Shown here piece by piece: positions 1 to 12,000 of a DNA stretch of 33,939 bases; the first letter of the stretch is position 1; every line of letters starts with the position of its first letter. Under the pieces are notes generated by a model. That model was not told the origin of the DNA. It did not search any database and saw only the letters and a program-made list of their open reading frames with translations. Position numbers and translations under genes: made by a program. This stretch comes from Reticulitermes lucifugus (Eukaryota > Arthropoda > Insecta > Blattodea > Rhinotermitidae), in contig JAKCWW010005471.1 of NCBI GenBank assembly GCA_026260175.1, positions 2,406-36,344 on the forward strand, read 5' to 3'.

Positions 1-72
1 ACCATCGGGAATCGAACCCGTGACCTTCCGGCTTGTAGAGCAGTGCCTCAACCAACTGTGCCACTGTGTGGG
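1..72 (-). mobile_element. tRNA-derived SINE, family B, cut by window start
   Basis: On the reverse strand it reads a tRNA-like head with a box B (GGGTTCGATTCCCG) and an upstream box-A-like GCACAGTTGGTTGAGG. It is nearly identical to the head of the complete copy at 24630-24909, so this is the same family. It lies in the last intron of the SLC35B3-like gene. An anticodon-region match to a functional tRNA is not evident, so it is a SINE head rather than a tRNA gene. Confidence 0.7.
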
Positions 73-230
73 AGTTGGCTGTAAGAGCAGATTTATTTGG
101 CACTTGCTGCATCCCTAAGAAAGTGTCAAATGAGTGTACTGTGACATAGAAGACAAAAATTTGAACAATACTGATGGAGTTTCTTCAGGGTATGCTCAAA
201 AAGAGAAATTGAAAGAGTAATGAAACAGTA

Positions 231-330
231 AAATTCTGTTAGTCCGGCACCCATGAGACTGGAAAGGTGCCAGATGACCAGATATTCTGGATTATTAGTA
301 ATGAAAACTATGTTGGGTGGTTCTACAGTC
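231..330. mobile_element. Possible Tigger/pogo-like MITE relic
   Basis: Contains GTCCGGCACCCATGAGACTGG followed by a near-inverted block (GGTGCCAGATGACCAGATATTC). This TCCGGCACCC-type terminal sequence resembles pogo/Tigger non-autonomous elements. Both ends are poorly defined and no TA duplication could be assigned. Confidence 0.3.
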
Positions 331-484
331 TCATAACATATGTAATAAAATATGATACCAGCATTTAAACATTAGCCAGATTAGATCATTGGAGACATTG
401 ACTTGGCTGTTTCATTAGTAGGTAAGGGATTGTGACAGTGTTTTATGTAAGCTAGAGCCATAACAAATTGTTGTTGTTTTTCAG

Positions 485-665
485 ATATTTGTGGTCTGGC
501 CTGATTGTTGTGGTTGGTATTTATCTGAACATTTATAGCAAGAACCAGAATAAGCTGGAGATGCAAGGTTTCCTGAGCAAGTTCCACAGATTTGTTCAGC
601 GGACTCTATTGAAGATTAAAGTTCCGAGTTATTCTGTGGATAAAAACATGCTCTCTGATGTTTAG
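485..665 (+). CDS. SLC35B3: Last coding exon of SLC35B3-type PAPS transporter (partial gene)
   Basis: This is the 3' terminal exon of a nucleotide-sugar-transporter-family protein that moves the sulfate donor PAPS from cytosol into the Golgi. A tttttcag acceptor ends at 484. One base completes the previous codon, then 59 residues follow to TAG at 663-665. The segment YLWSGLIVVVGIYLNIYSKN forms the last transmembrane helix and its cytosolic edge. It closely resembles the C-terminus I recall for human SLC35B3 (YVWSGLLVVLGIFLNVYSKN). The tail after it is basic (FHRFVQRTLLKIK) and more divergent. The upstream exons are outside the window, so only the C-terminal ~60 residues are visible. SLC35B2 is the main alternative; the YSKN continuation favours B3. 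The family call is confident, the paralogue call less so. Confidence 0.82.
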
Positions 666-1289
666 ACAGCTGACACATGTTGCTGTCAACATTCCATTTG
701 TTGGATTGTGAGCATCGTATCATGACAACATGGTAACGTGGTGTGAGTTGGATGTGTTGGGAAAATAATGTTAGTTTGTTGCGTGAATTGTTACCAGATG
801 TTCCATGGATGGATGATATGCCAGTATGTTGGCAACTGAAGGTCACAGATTTATGTAATGTAATGAAACCCAATTCAGTAAATTGATCAATTAACAACTG
901 CAGATATAAGTTTGCATGAAATGATGTTTGAAGATGATTCTGTATGGTGAAGTGGAAAGGAGTGGGGATGTTAGCATCAAATGATGTTTGATGGAAGCAT
1001 TTGAGGGAAAGTTTGTGCTTTAAAGGCCTTACCAAAACTTCTTATATACTTTGAAATTTAAGTGTGGCAGAAAATACAAATACAATATCATCTTGTAATG
1101 GAGTGTCAAGGTATTTACATATTTACCTGTCTGAGACAGGTATTAGTTTAACATGCTTACATCTAACCATAACAGTACCTTCCCCATATCTGTGTGTTCA
1201 TCACCAAAATCACAAGATTTTGATGCTACATGTGTATATATGTACACTAACAAAGCTGTTGTTTTCCTTTATAGTATGTATGTTTTCAC
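666..1289 (+). other. 3' flank / probable 3' UTR of the SLC35B3-like gene
   Basis: AT-rich, CpG-poor sequence directly after the stop codon with no supported coding content. I see no AATAAA between the stop and 1289; the first one downstream is at 1411-1416, inside a reverse-strand LINE relic. The real polyadenylation site cannot be placed by eye. Confidence 0.35.
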
Positions 1290-2090
1290 CCAGTAAATTA
1301 ATATCATTAGCGTAGACCAGAACTGATGAGTCCCATTTGCTGTCAGTCCATGTTAGTTTTCTTGGACCAGCCAATTGACATATTCTGAAGCAAAGTAGGA
1401 AATCAGTGGGAATAAAGCAGCTCTGTGTTTCAAATCTTTCTGAATAAGAAATGTATGAGTATCTGATAAATGTAGGTTTCATTGAAAAATGTAAGTACTT
1501 TCATAGTTATACCAACCTTAGTGAGAATATGTATGAAATTTCCCTCATAACAAAATCGGAGGCTGTCTTGAATTCTTGTAATGAACTGAGGTACTGGCCC
1601 ATTATGTTCTCATTTTTACTGTGGTATATGACAAATGCAGAATGATGTTTGATCAGAAATGGATCTGTTACATCAGAATTGACACTGATGACTTCCCATT
1701 AATTTTGTCTACATACATAATTAAGCTTGACTGAAAAATGTTGGATAACCATTGCATATAGTGATAACAGTGATACGCCTCAGTAATTGCTTCAATCAGT
1801 TTTATCACCCTTGCAGATAGGCACAACAGTAGATTCCATCCATTGCTGAGGCAGTTCTTCCTTATGGAACTGAGAATTTACTGTTTTACCTCCTGCTCCC
1901 ATCATTTCTGCAGGGATTTGATCCATACTTAACCATATGTATGTTAGGTAATTGCCAGAATTGATTCTTCGATGTATTAAAAATATTGCGGGAATCTGGA
2001 AGCAGACAACTCTTCTCATCCTTTACCAAGATAGTTCCAGGTTTGCAACCCTTCTTAAATTCATTTATGTGTTTATGAGTCTCTAACATT
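1290..2090 (-). mobile_element. Degenerate non-LTR retrotransposon (LINE) reverse transcriptase
   Basis: Read on the reverse strand, from 2090 down to 1290, the sequence encodes consecutive LINE reverse-transcriptase blocks broken by stops and frameshifts. They are DQIPAEMMGAGGKTV, then KEELPQQWMESTVVPI, then EHNGPVPQF, then VLVYANDINLLGENIHTIKE. The catalytic YADD box has become YAND, and the protein cannot be functional. It lies between SLC35B3 and HSPA14. The blocks match a LINE type common in insects; its 3'-end type also occurs at 11.2, 11.7, 14.8, 24.3 and 29.4 kb, though whether this RT and those 3' ends belong to one family is inferred. Confidence 0.8.
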
Positions 2091-2099
2091 CCTGTTCAT

Positions 2100-2759
2100 A
2101 CAGTTTGTTACAAACTCATGAATTTCATTTTTCAGATATTCCCTTTTTAGTGTTTGAAATGCCTACTTTTTTCATGTTTTTACACTGTTCAGTTCCTTTA
2201 TGTTAAGTTGGCTTAGATCCTGTAACAACTGTAATTTGGCTTACTTCCTTTACTCTAAAAGTGTTATAACACCTGTTGTTTAAATCATGCTTTATGCAGT
2301 TCACAGTAATTACATTTCTGCTGATATTTTGATATCCATCCCAATACTTTTCCAAGCCCTAGTTATATTCCCACAGTCATTTAAATTGTCGAAAGCAGCA
2401 TACCCCTTTAAGATTTCAGTAAATTATGTTGTTATTAACTTTCACATTATTTTGCTTCTCGAGATGTTTTCTTTCTACCTGGCAGTCTGGTGTTTGTTAA
2501 CTTAATGCCTCTCCTTAACTTCGTCTGAAACGTTGGGTGTCAGAAATGCTTGTATTCTACCTTCTGTTATCAAAATGTGTTGAATCTGACTGTGTGGCTT
2601 CCTATCATGGGAAGTCATGTTTATTTATAAATGTATGTGTGGTGGACAGTTACTTTTTTGGATTTGGCAAAGTTAACCATTCCAATATCATTATCCTTAT
2701 CAATATTCTTTTTTTGGGGAAATTTTTGCCTTCGACTGTTGGGTTAAAATGATTTCTGG
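2100..2759. other. Intergenic AT-rich spacer
   Basis: No coding content, repeat or RNA gene recognised. The short open frames have no family features. Confidence 0.4.
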
Positions 2760-3001
2760 CTCTAGTTTTTCACTGAAATATCCCCGCGACGCCTTAACAA
2801 GGTGCAACACTGAATCAATAGTCTATAGATCATGGATTATCTGTAACAGGCAGATGTACGTATTCATTTATCGTTTCCGAACAAGCGCTGTTTGTGGTAT
2901 TTTACCTGTCGTGTCTGGTGATCAGCAAAATTGGTCTTATTTCCCGGTTAAAGTTCCGTGGTCGTCGATAATCCGTGGTGGAAGGTCGGGGACGTAGGAG
3001 A
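2760..3001 (+). promoter_or_regulatory. CpG-rich promoter / 5' UTR region of HSPA14
   Basis: CpG dinucleotides cluster here (for example CCCCGCGACGCC and GTCGTCGATAATCCG) against a strongly CpG-poor background on both sides. The cluster abuts the start codon at 3002, which has a good context (A at -3, G at +4). No TATA box is obvious. The exact transcription start is not determinable from sequence alone. Confidence 0.5.
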
Positions 3002-3061
3002 ATGGCGGCTGTATTCGGTATTCACGTTGGAAACACAGCGGCATGCTTGGCGTTATTTAAG
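3002..3061 (+). CDS. HSPA14: HSPA14 exon 1
   Basis: Twenty codons from the start ATG, carrying the first phosphate loop (GIHVGNTAAC) and ending LALFK. The donor after AAG is GTTTTG, a weak site, but exon 2 continues the reading frame exactly as in the family (human ...VYK/DG...). Confidence 0.9.
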
Positions 3062-6000
3062 GTTTTGTACTTGTTTGATGGCGTGTTTTACTATTAGTGA
3101 GAGTAATTTATAGTTAATTACATGATACTCTGACACAGGTTTGAAGTTCTCGTGTCACTTCTATTGGGACAAGGGTTTTGGTCTCATCTAGGTTAGGATT
3201 AGTGTACCACATGACATATCAGTTTGATAACATTTAATTTTTCTGTGTAATGCATAACTAAATTGTTTTCCACAGAGTCTGAATTTTGTTCGCACGGTAT
3301 TTATCTTTTGGGAGTCCATTTTTTTATTTTCCATGAATACAGAATATGCTTCTGTATGATGAGGTTCCACGGAGTCTGAATTTTTTTGCAAGGTATTTAT
3401 TTTTTGGAGTCAGTTTTTTTATTTGCCTGAATACAGAATATGCTTCTGTATGATGAGGGTCTGTTCAAGTAGGTGGAAATAAGTTCTTTTGTTTGAAATA
3501 CGTGTTGTAGATGTTGTGAATGTCAACTGTGTGAAACTATTAATGTGTAAATTATATCAGACTCAGCGTGGCGTTGAATGGTAAGTTCTTATGTTACATG
3601 ACTGTACAAGTGTGGACTTAATTTATCTACTAATTGAGTGAACACAGATCCTAAGTTGAGCTGAGTGCTAGTCCATGTAGGCTGTGTTAGGTTATTCTCC
3701 TTTTTGTTTTGGTTAGCATTAGTCAACAGTGTGATTGCATACTGTGAGACTTCACTAAAAATAGAATGCATGCAGTGTTATCAGTTATCTAAAAAAATTA
3801 GCCTAGTCACTAAATTTAAACCTGAAAGGCTAACCTTCTTGGGTTAAGTGTCTTGTGCATTTACTCTGTCTTGGGGACTTGTCACTAAAATGGAACCTTG
3901 AAGCTAAATATTGGTGGAATAAATATTTGTTTCACATGAGTTTTTGTCACTTAAAATGAAACCTCAAATCCCAACCTGGGTACATTAAATTGTTTTTTCT
4001 GAATTTATTGGCAGTATCTATTACTAAATAAACCCTAAAAAATCTAACCTTGATGGAATACATGTTTTTGTTTGTCTTGAGTTGTCAGTAAAATGGAACC
4101 TCAAAGGCTAATTTCAGTAATACAAAAGCTAGCCTAGCTAGGATGTAGTTTGTATTTTAAGTTTATGTTGATCACTGTAAGTTAAGTTTCTGTAACCAAA
4201 ATGAAACCTCATTTCTTTGTGTGTCTTGGGTACCTGTCACTAAACAGAATGGTGGAATAAAGTTTTTGTTGGACTTGGAGTTTATATGAATAGAATGGAC
4301 TCTGAAAGACTATCCTTGCTGGAATACAAAAGGCCTGCCTTGCTATTATACAGGTTGTGCTTTAAGTGTATCTTGACCACCATAAATTCCTTTCTGTCAG
4401 TAAAATCACATTTCACAGCTTAAGAGTGGGTTAAATGTTTTGTTTTTGTTAACATATTTTGTGTTCCATGACTTTTATGTGACTGTGTTGTGTTGGCAAC
4501 CCTAATCTAATATACTTTGAAATGTGTAAGATGCAAGAAGTACTGGAGACAACCATGAAGGTATATATTCTGCTTACATTGCCATTTTTACATATATGTA
4601 TTGGTTTGGGTAAGAAACTAGTAGAGGTGTTAATGAATGGAGGTTTGCAAAAGTTATGTCTCAAATTATTAAGTGGTGCTGTTGTTCTGTGTTAGCACAG
4701 TAAAATTATTCAAGGAAGCTGTGTGAATCTCATGTCAGGGTAACCAACTGTAGTGAATGATTTATGGAGATTAAACTGTCTAGAGCTAACAATTGCATAC
4801 AATACTAACATACTTTGCTGCTTCTGAAAGATGAAATATGTGTATGTTTCAGTCTAGGACACATGATGTTTCTAAATGTAGAATTGAAAATGGTTTTAGT
4901 GTACAAGTACAAAGTTTCAACAGTTTTTGTTGTACTTTTTGTGTAGGATTCAAAGATTGAGGTGATCGCAAATGATTCTGGAGATCGAGTGACTCCTGCA
5001 GTGGTGGCATTTAATGAATCAGAAACAGTAAGTGTGATATGTACACAACTGTTCTCAGCCTGAGGCTGCGGTATTATGATGAAACTATTACAGTAATTAG
5101 GTAGCCACAAAATGCAGTTCTCCAATACATTCCTACTTTCCCCTGTGTATGAGATATCCTGGAAGATTCCTGTTTCCCAGGTGTGAAAAAGAAATGTTTT
5201 TATTCTACTCCCCCAGGATTATGTGTAAGGTTATTCCAACTTCATAGCCATTGCACAGTGTTCCTGTATCTCTATATTCTTTTTATTTGTAGTGACTGGC
5301 AAGTTTGGGGGTCTATTAGTGTCCGTTCTGTCAAAGTGGGGATTCCTGTCTAGTCTTCTATGATTGTGTCTAATGAATCATGTTTAGTCAGTTTCATTTG
5401 TATGAATTTTTGTTTAATGTGGTACACCTTTGACACTCAGTGATTTCATTTTTGCTATTTCAAAAAAGAAGGCAATCTTTTTGGTATAACTTATTATGTT
5501 TTTTTTTATTTTATCTTTATAAAGTTATTTCAGTTAAATTAATTAAAACACATTCTTATTGATTGAAATGTTCTTAGCATTTTATTTTATCTTCATATTA
5601 ACTTCTTGTCTTCTCGCAGAATAAGAGCCAGGTTTCAGACCCACATAAAACAAGTGGTTGTATTGTAGTGTTATTTATGGTAGTTTTTAGGTTTTTAAAA
5701 ATCATGTCAGAAGAGTGGATAATCATCATTGCCCCAATTGTCCATAATTATTCATTTACAGATTGTTGGGTTGGCAGCAAAGTCTGGCTTAGCAAGGAAT
5801 GGACCATCAACTGTAATACACAACAAAAAGCTACTGAACGAGAAAATAGAGGAGAGTGAACTTGGGGAGGTGGTGAATGCAAGCACATGTAAGGTGATAC
5901 ATGAGGAAGGAACCCTGAGATATGAGATAAAGAGGGGGGACAAGGTGTGCAGTTTCACGCCTGAAGATGTGGCAACCTGCATCTTTAAGAAGATGTATGG

Positions 6001-9000
6001 TAAGCAGCATCTTTTAAATAACTGGAATTCTGCTTCTGTTTGTAAGTCCAGAGCTTGTGCTGCTCTTATTCATTAAATTTTGCCAAGATGCTAGTGGACG
6101 TATTAGTACAATCCCAACATTAAAAGACTATATAGAAAGAAAACTGTGTGCATTGTTGTCATGAATTTTTCTCTGTTATGTTGACAAATTCTGTAATTAA
6201 TGCACTGTAATGTGTAGATATGTCCATCTTATAAGATTACATTCTCACACCATCTGCTGCTGTCACTGTGTAACTGCAAGTTTTGAGGTTGTCACAGTGA
6301 TGTTGATAAAGATTAACGTATTATGGGATGTTATGCCATGGTGCCCGGTTGACTGATGTTTTGAAGGAGCATAGTGTCTTGATTGTCAAGGTCAAGCAAT
6401 TCAAGACCAGTTGATGTGGCATAACATCTGAGAGAGTTCGGTCTTAACTGTAAGGATTTTGACTGTAGAGCTAGGGATGCTGATGTCTGTATAGTGTTTG
6501 AAATATGAGTGAGTGATTCAGAACAGTACAAAGATGCAAGCGATTAAATTAGTGTAGATTTCAAAATGTAAAAGTCTGTGTGGATGACTTTAAAGTAGTG
6601 TTCCTTCCATTTCATTCTTCTTGGTAATTTTATCTCTTGTATTGAAACAAAGTAATGTTTCAGATATTGCGAGCAGTGCTGTATGGTCAGAGGTAGATCT
6701 GCGTGTAGTGCTGGCTATTCCCGTGCACTTCCAACAGAACAGCCGTCAGACAGTGGTGCGGTCAGCTGAGGAAGCAGGCTTCGAGGTTCTGCAGGTGATC
6801 AGTGAACCATCAGCAGCTGTGCTTGCATATGGAGTGGGGCTGTCCAACTTGTATGAGGAGCAGTATGTGACTAGTATATACAGCTTTTTTTTTTTTAACA
6901 GAGTTTCTTTGTTAAGTTAATACATGTTGTGTTATAACAAGGACATCTTTGGTTGCAGCACCAATTCATCTCAGAGTACGTGAAGGAATTTTTATGGAAT
7001 TAAAAAGTAGTGGTGACGATATCCAGGTTAATATGTTCAAAATAATGTCAGAAAGTGCATTAAAATAGGATCATGTACACTAAGGTGCCTTTGATAGCAG
7101 TGGTATGTTATCAGTCACTTATTAACATACATTTCACCATACTAAACTATTTGGACCTAAGATAATGATGGGTGGATTCTCACTGGTCCAAAATAAGATT
7201 CAATGGTGGGCGGTTGAGAATGTGGTAGTGAAACATTTTATCCTATAAAAGTGTTCCTTAACGAGCTAAATTGAAGCAGATTTTCACTATGTGGAGTCTG
7301 TTTACTGTGCCATAAAATTTCTGGGGCCTTTCGCATCTGATTTCTGAGTGCCACAAAGTTGAAGAGGACAAGCATGAAAGGCTTGGAACCACCTAAGAGA
7401 TGGGACTACAGAGTGGAGAGGGAGGTACACTGTTGAATGAGGAGATACTGTGTGTAATTGTGGTGAGGTGGACTGGAGAGTTGGAGGAAGAAGGTCTCAG
7501 AAGTGGCTGCATGAACTGAAGGCAGCTGAAGAGCTGTTTGGCATTCCTGTACACTCAAACTGGCTGTAATTTGGACATGGTTTAGCTATAGCTGCTATGG
7601 ACAGAGGACAAGTATTAGTCAAATGCGGAGCGGACTAATCTTGTCCGAGGCTCTGATGATTGATCTTCTGTATCTGTTGTTTTCTTTTATTGTTTCTGTT
7701 TGAGCATATACAATCGAACTCGGTTGTAATGTCATTGAAGGGACTGAGTATTTTGTGTCGTTATAACTGAGTGTCGTTGTAACTGATGAATACAATGTTA
7801 TGGTTAACAGTGAGGAATTAATTGGTACCACAGAATATCTGACACATTAGAGATGAGGTGTCATATAAACCGATGTTGTTATAACCGGGTTTGACTGTAT
7901 TTCATAGGGATGTGCTTTAGGAGTGTCTGACATCACATCACTTCAACCCCTTCCATACTGGCTTCTTTTTTGTTTATGATCCTGAGTGTAGGTCTTGAAT
8001 CAGGACTGATTATAAATTTATGAATCACAGTGGAAGATCAGATGGTATTTTAACTGTATGATATTACTATAAATGTCTTTTATTTGAGCATGTTCATGTC
8101 ATGGTAATGCTATAGACTTGTATTTGTGAGATGTCTGTTTCAAATGTGAGGCAGTACATATGCTATTCATAATGGTTTTCCTTATTCCTTCCAGACAGAT
8201 GTCTTAATAGTGCCTGAATTGGGCCATGACTGCTGCCTTTCAAATCCTTTTCAGCAATTGCCTTACAATTCGATGCTATATTGTCTGAATTACTGACAGT
8301 GTCATAAAATAAACCATAAAGAAATAAAGAATGGAATGTCTGATTTATGCTTTTATTATAATTTTACTTTGTAAAGACTGAGAAAACTCTGTATTTTCCA
8401 CATTCCAACTTGCATTAAACAATATTGAGAGGCTGAATTTGTGGGTTGTGTAGAATGCAGTCCCACATTATAGGAATTTTAAAAGTGCATGTTACTGGTG
8501 TTCAGGAGGCAGTGTAATGTTGTAGCATATGAAGAATTTTGTTGCAGTCACTGCGTGGTGTACCGTCTGGGTGGTGAGACACTGGATGTGACAGTGGTTC
8601 AGGTGAATGCTGGCATGTACACTGTATCTGGGACTGTGCACAAATCAAACCTTGGTGGCAACAAGTTCACCAGGATACTGGCTGACTACCTGGCGGGCGA
8701 ATTCAGACAGTAAGGGCGCATTTGTTCTTTTTGACCAGTATGGTGGGACACCAACTGAATTTTTTGTTTGGAATGATACGCCATTTATCACATGCAGTAC
8801 TATCTTGATTGTAATTTTGTCAAAGTGTTGTCAGTAATACCTACTTATAATAGGATTTCAAAGAATGTAAGAATTTTAACATTTTTGTCAATTTCCATTT
8901 GGCATGGCTATTTAATTCTAGATAAAAGTATTGCATGTTACATGTGTACTGAGTGTATCTGTGTTTCATTGATTCAAATAGGATGTCTGGAATTCATGCT

Positions 9001-12000
9001 ACTTATGTATACTTGCTATGAAATTTCTGCTTTGGGCTGTGGAATGGAAGCAGTAGAAGTATAACACCATGTCAGAAATTTGAAAAGGTTAAAGGAGCTA
9101 TAATTGGGAAATGAGGTTTTCAGACATGTGTTCATATTAATATTTTTTGTTGTTTTGCTGTATAGAACTCATTTCTACAACTTTGATGTTATGCTAAACC
9201 TTTCAGTTTCATCAGGTAACAATAATCAGTCATTTACTTGACTGTGATTATACAGACTGTGAAAATGTCCTGAGTTTATAACATGTGGCAACGAATGTTA
9301 TGAATTAAAATGTTGATACAATGTCTGTTACACCTTGTAGTCGATGGAAGTTGGATCCACAGGAGAGTCGTCGCTCAATGGTGAAATTGCGTAGTGCAGC
9401 TGAAAACTGCAAACACATACTGTCAACAGTGAGCACTGCCCATTGCTTTGTGGAGTCACTCTGTGAAGGTGTTGACTTCAGTTACAACATAACACGGGCT
9501 CGCTTTGAGAACCTGATTATGCCCCATCTCTCAGAGTACCTGCAGCCAGTACATGAAGTTTTAGAGAAGGCTGGACTTGGTAGCAAGGCTATTACCAAGG
9601 TGTGTAACAGGCTAATTGTAGCTTTGAAATACCATTAAATAGGCTGATGGTGAGTAGTGGAAGAAGTTATTGTGACTTGTTGTAAAGTACTTTCATGGAA
9701 TTTTCCTCAAGAAATAAAGATGACTATGAAAATACTCAGTCAGGATAGCCAGTCAATGGGTTGGGAGTCAAACCTCAGACGTTCTGCTCTTTTGTCAGCA
9801 GCTAAGTTCACTGAAGAACTTACAAAATCATATGCATTTTAAATACTTGCATGTAAATAGGCAAACAGATAATAAATTAATGATCAATCAATACAGAGAT
9901 ATTTCTGTATTAAATTTCGATTTGTACTGATCTTTCGCCAACTTAAATTAGCAGGTATAATCTCAAAGTTTTGCACTGCCACCATGTTTATAACTTCATT
10001 AGTACACAAAGGTAATGCAAACCACTCTTCATGTTGTGTGCATCCTGTTACCCTGTTGACAAATGAGACCCAGGTTACGTTCATGGTCCTTTAATCATTA
10101 AGTTTCATGTGGAGTAAATATCACAAATAAAGGTAAAATAATTCAATATAGTCTTCTCGGGCGCAATAATAAAATAGTAAAATAAACATTGAATCCTTGT
10201 TTATTTAATGTATTGACAGTCTCTGCTGATCATTGCAGTTAAGCCTGATGCTAAGTGAATTAACCATGTGATTTTGCTTATCAATGTCATTGTATTCCTG
10301 TTACAAAATGTGTGCAGTTGATCCTGAGTGGTGGAGCCACAAAGATGCCCAAGCTGCAACAGGCAGTGAGGGAATTGTTTCCTGATGCTGAGGTATTAAG
10401 TGGGATCTCTCCTGATGAAGTGATTGCCACAGGTGCAGCGAAGCAGGGTAGCTACCTTGCTCGTCCATTTGATCCAGACTGTGAACATCTCGCCATGGAA
10501 GTTCCTGCTGTTTCTAAGCCAATATGTATTAAGGTAAACCTGAACATGACAGCCATCACATGCACAGTTGAGAGCTTTTTATTACAGGTGTTACATACAA
10601 CATTAATGCCTAATGGCATAATAATATCGGCCTATTTCATGTTTTATCTTCAGGATACTTTAAAGTTGATAAACTTTCATATTGGAGAGTATATACCAAG
10701 AGGTGTTGCACGAACTTCAGTTTATATGTTTGCGTCTAGGCCACGTTACTGCCGGCCCTGACTTGGATTTCCTTGTGATTTTTCTGAGACTGTCAGTACA
10801 AATTTCAGGAGACTATATTTGGATGGGCCATGATTTTGTGTTTTCTGATCTTACCTGCTCACAATTCACTATCATCTTCAAATCTCATTCAATGGCATAT
10901 AGTCTCTGAAGCTGAAAAAGTGATATTTTACAGAATATTGAGTCAAAAATAACAAATGACTCTCATTTTCATGTTGCTGATGTGTTTGTGTAATTGTAGG
11001 TGTCTGAAGAAGCAGGACTCAAATGCATTATTCCAGCGCTGACACCTGTCCCAGTAAAGCGTGCTCAAGTGCACACAATCACATCACAGCAGTCAGATGT
11101 TACAGTGGAGCTGTATGAAGCTGATGGTGATTCATGTGGAGCACCACTTCTCTTTGGCAAGGTGACAGTTGTCATTGTGAAATCCATATTCTCTTTTGTG
11201 TTGATGATCCTAAGCATGTATGGGTGAGGGGAGAGGTGCATACAGGGTTTTGGTGGGGAGACCTAAGGGAAGGAGNNNNNNNNNNNNNNNNNNNNNNNNN
11301 NNNNNNNNNNNNNNNNNNNNNNNNNNNNNNNNNNNNNNNNNNNNNNNNNNNNNNNNNNNNGAGTGCGGTAATGAACCTTCGGGTTCCATAAAACGCGGGG
11401 AATTTCTTGACTAGCTGACGATCCGTTAGCTTCTCAAGAAGGACTCTGCTCCATGGAGTTAGTTAGTTAGTTGATGATCCTATGTGGTCACAGGGAACAT
11501 GAATGGGGACCGGAGAAATTAATGTAATTAGGAGATTTAAGATTTGTATTTTGTATTTGTCACTTTCCTTTTTCTTTTTAGTTCTCTCCCCCCCCCCCTT
11601 TTCAAGGAGGATGAGATGGGTAACAAGAGATGCATACAGAATTGTGGCAGGAAACAGAGAAGACCACTCAATAATATTTAAATGAATTTTAAAGAAATGC
11701 TTTGAATATTTGAACTGGCTTGGTATAAGACTCATTATGGACGTTCATGAGCAATCTATTGAAACTTGAGTTATAGGAGCAGGAAATATTTTGATCAGCT
11801 GAAAATTGTCTCCTGCCAAAACACTGTACTATGGAGTGACTGATGTCTCCAGTAACATATCTTTATACACTGTGGGGAGCAGTGCTCCAGATACACAGCT
11901 TAAATCTGTGAGCTATTTAAGAAGACCCATTTGGCCATGCTCTTCACAAAAATATTTGTGCTTACCACTGGTCTCCTTTAACTTGCCCATGGTGAGCAGG

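Noticed and set aside
1..72. A functional tRNA gene on the reverse strand
   Set aside because: It has boxes A and B, but the same head recurs at 24.8 kb as part of a ~280-bp SINE and no proper cloverleaf with acceptor pairing was evident.
616..1035. 139-codon reverse-strand open frame
   Set aside because: Overlaps the last exon and 3' flank of the SLC35B3-like gene on the other strand, with no domain features.
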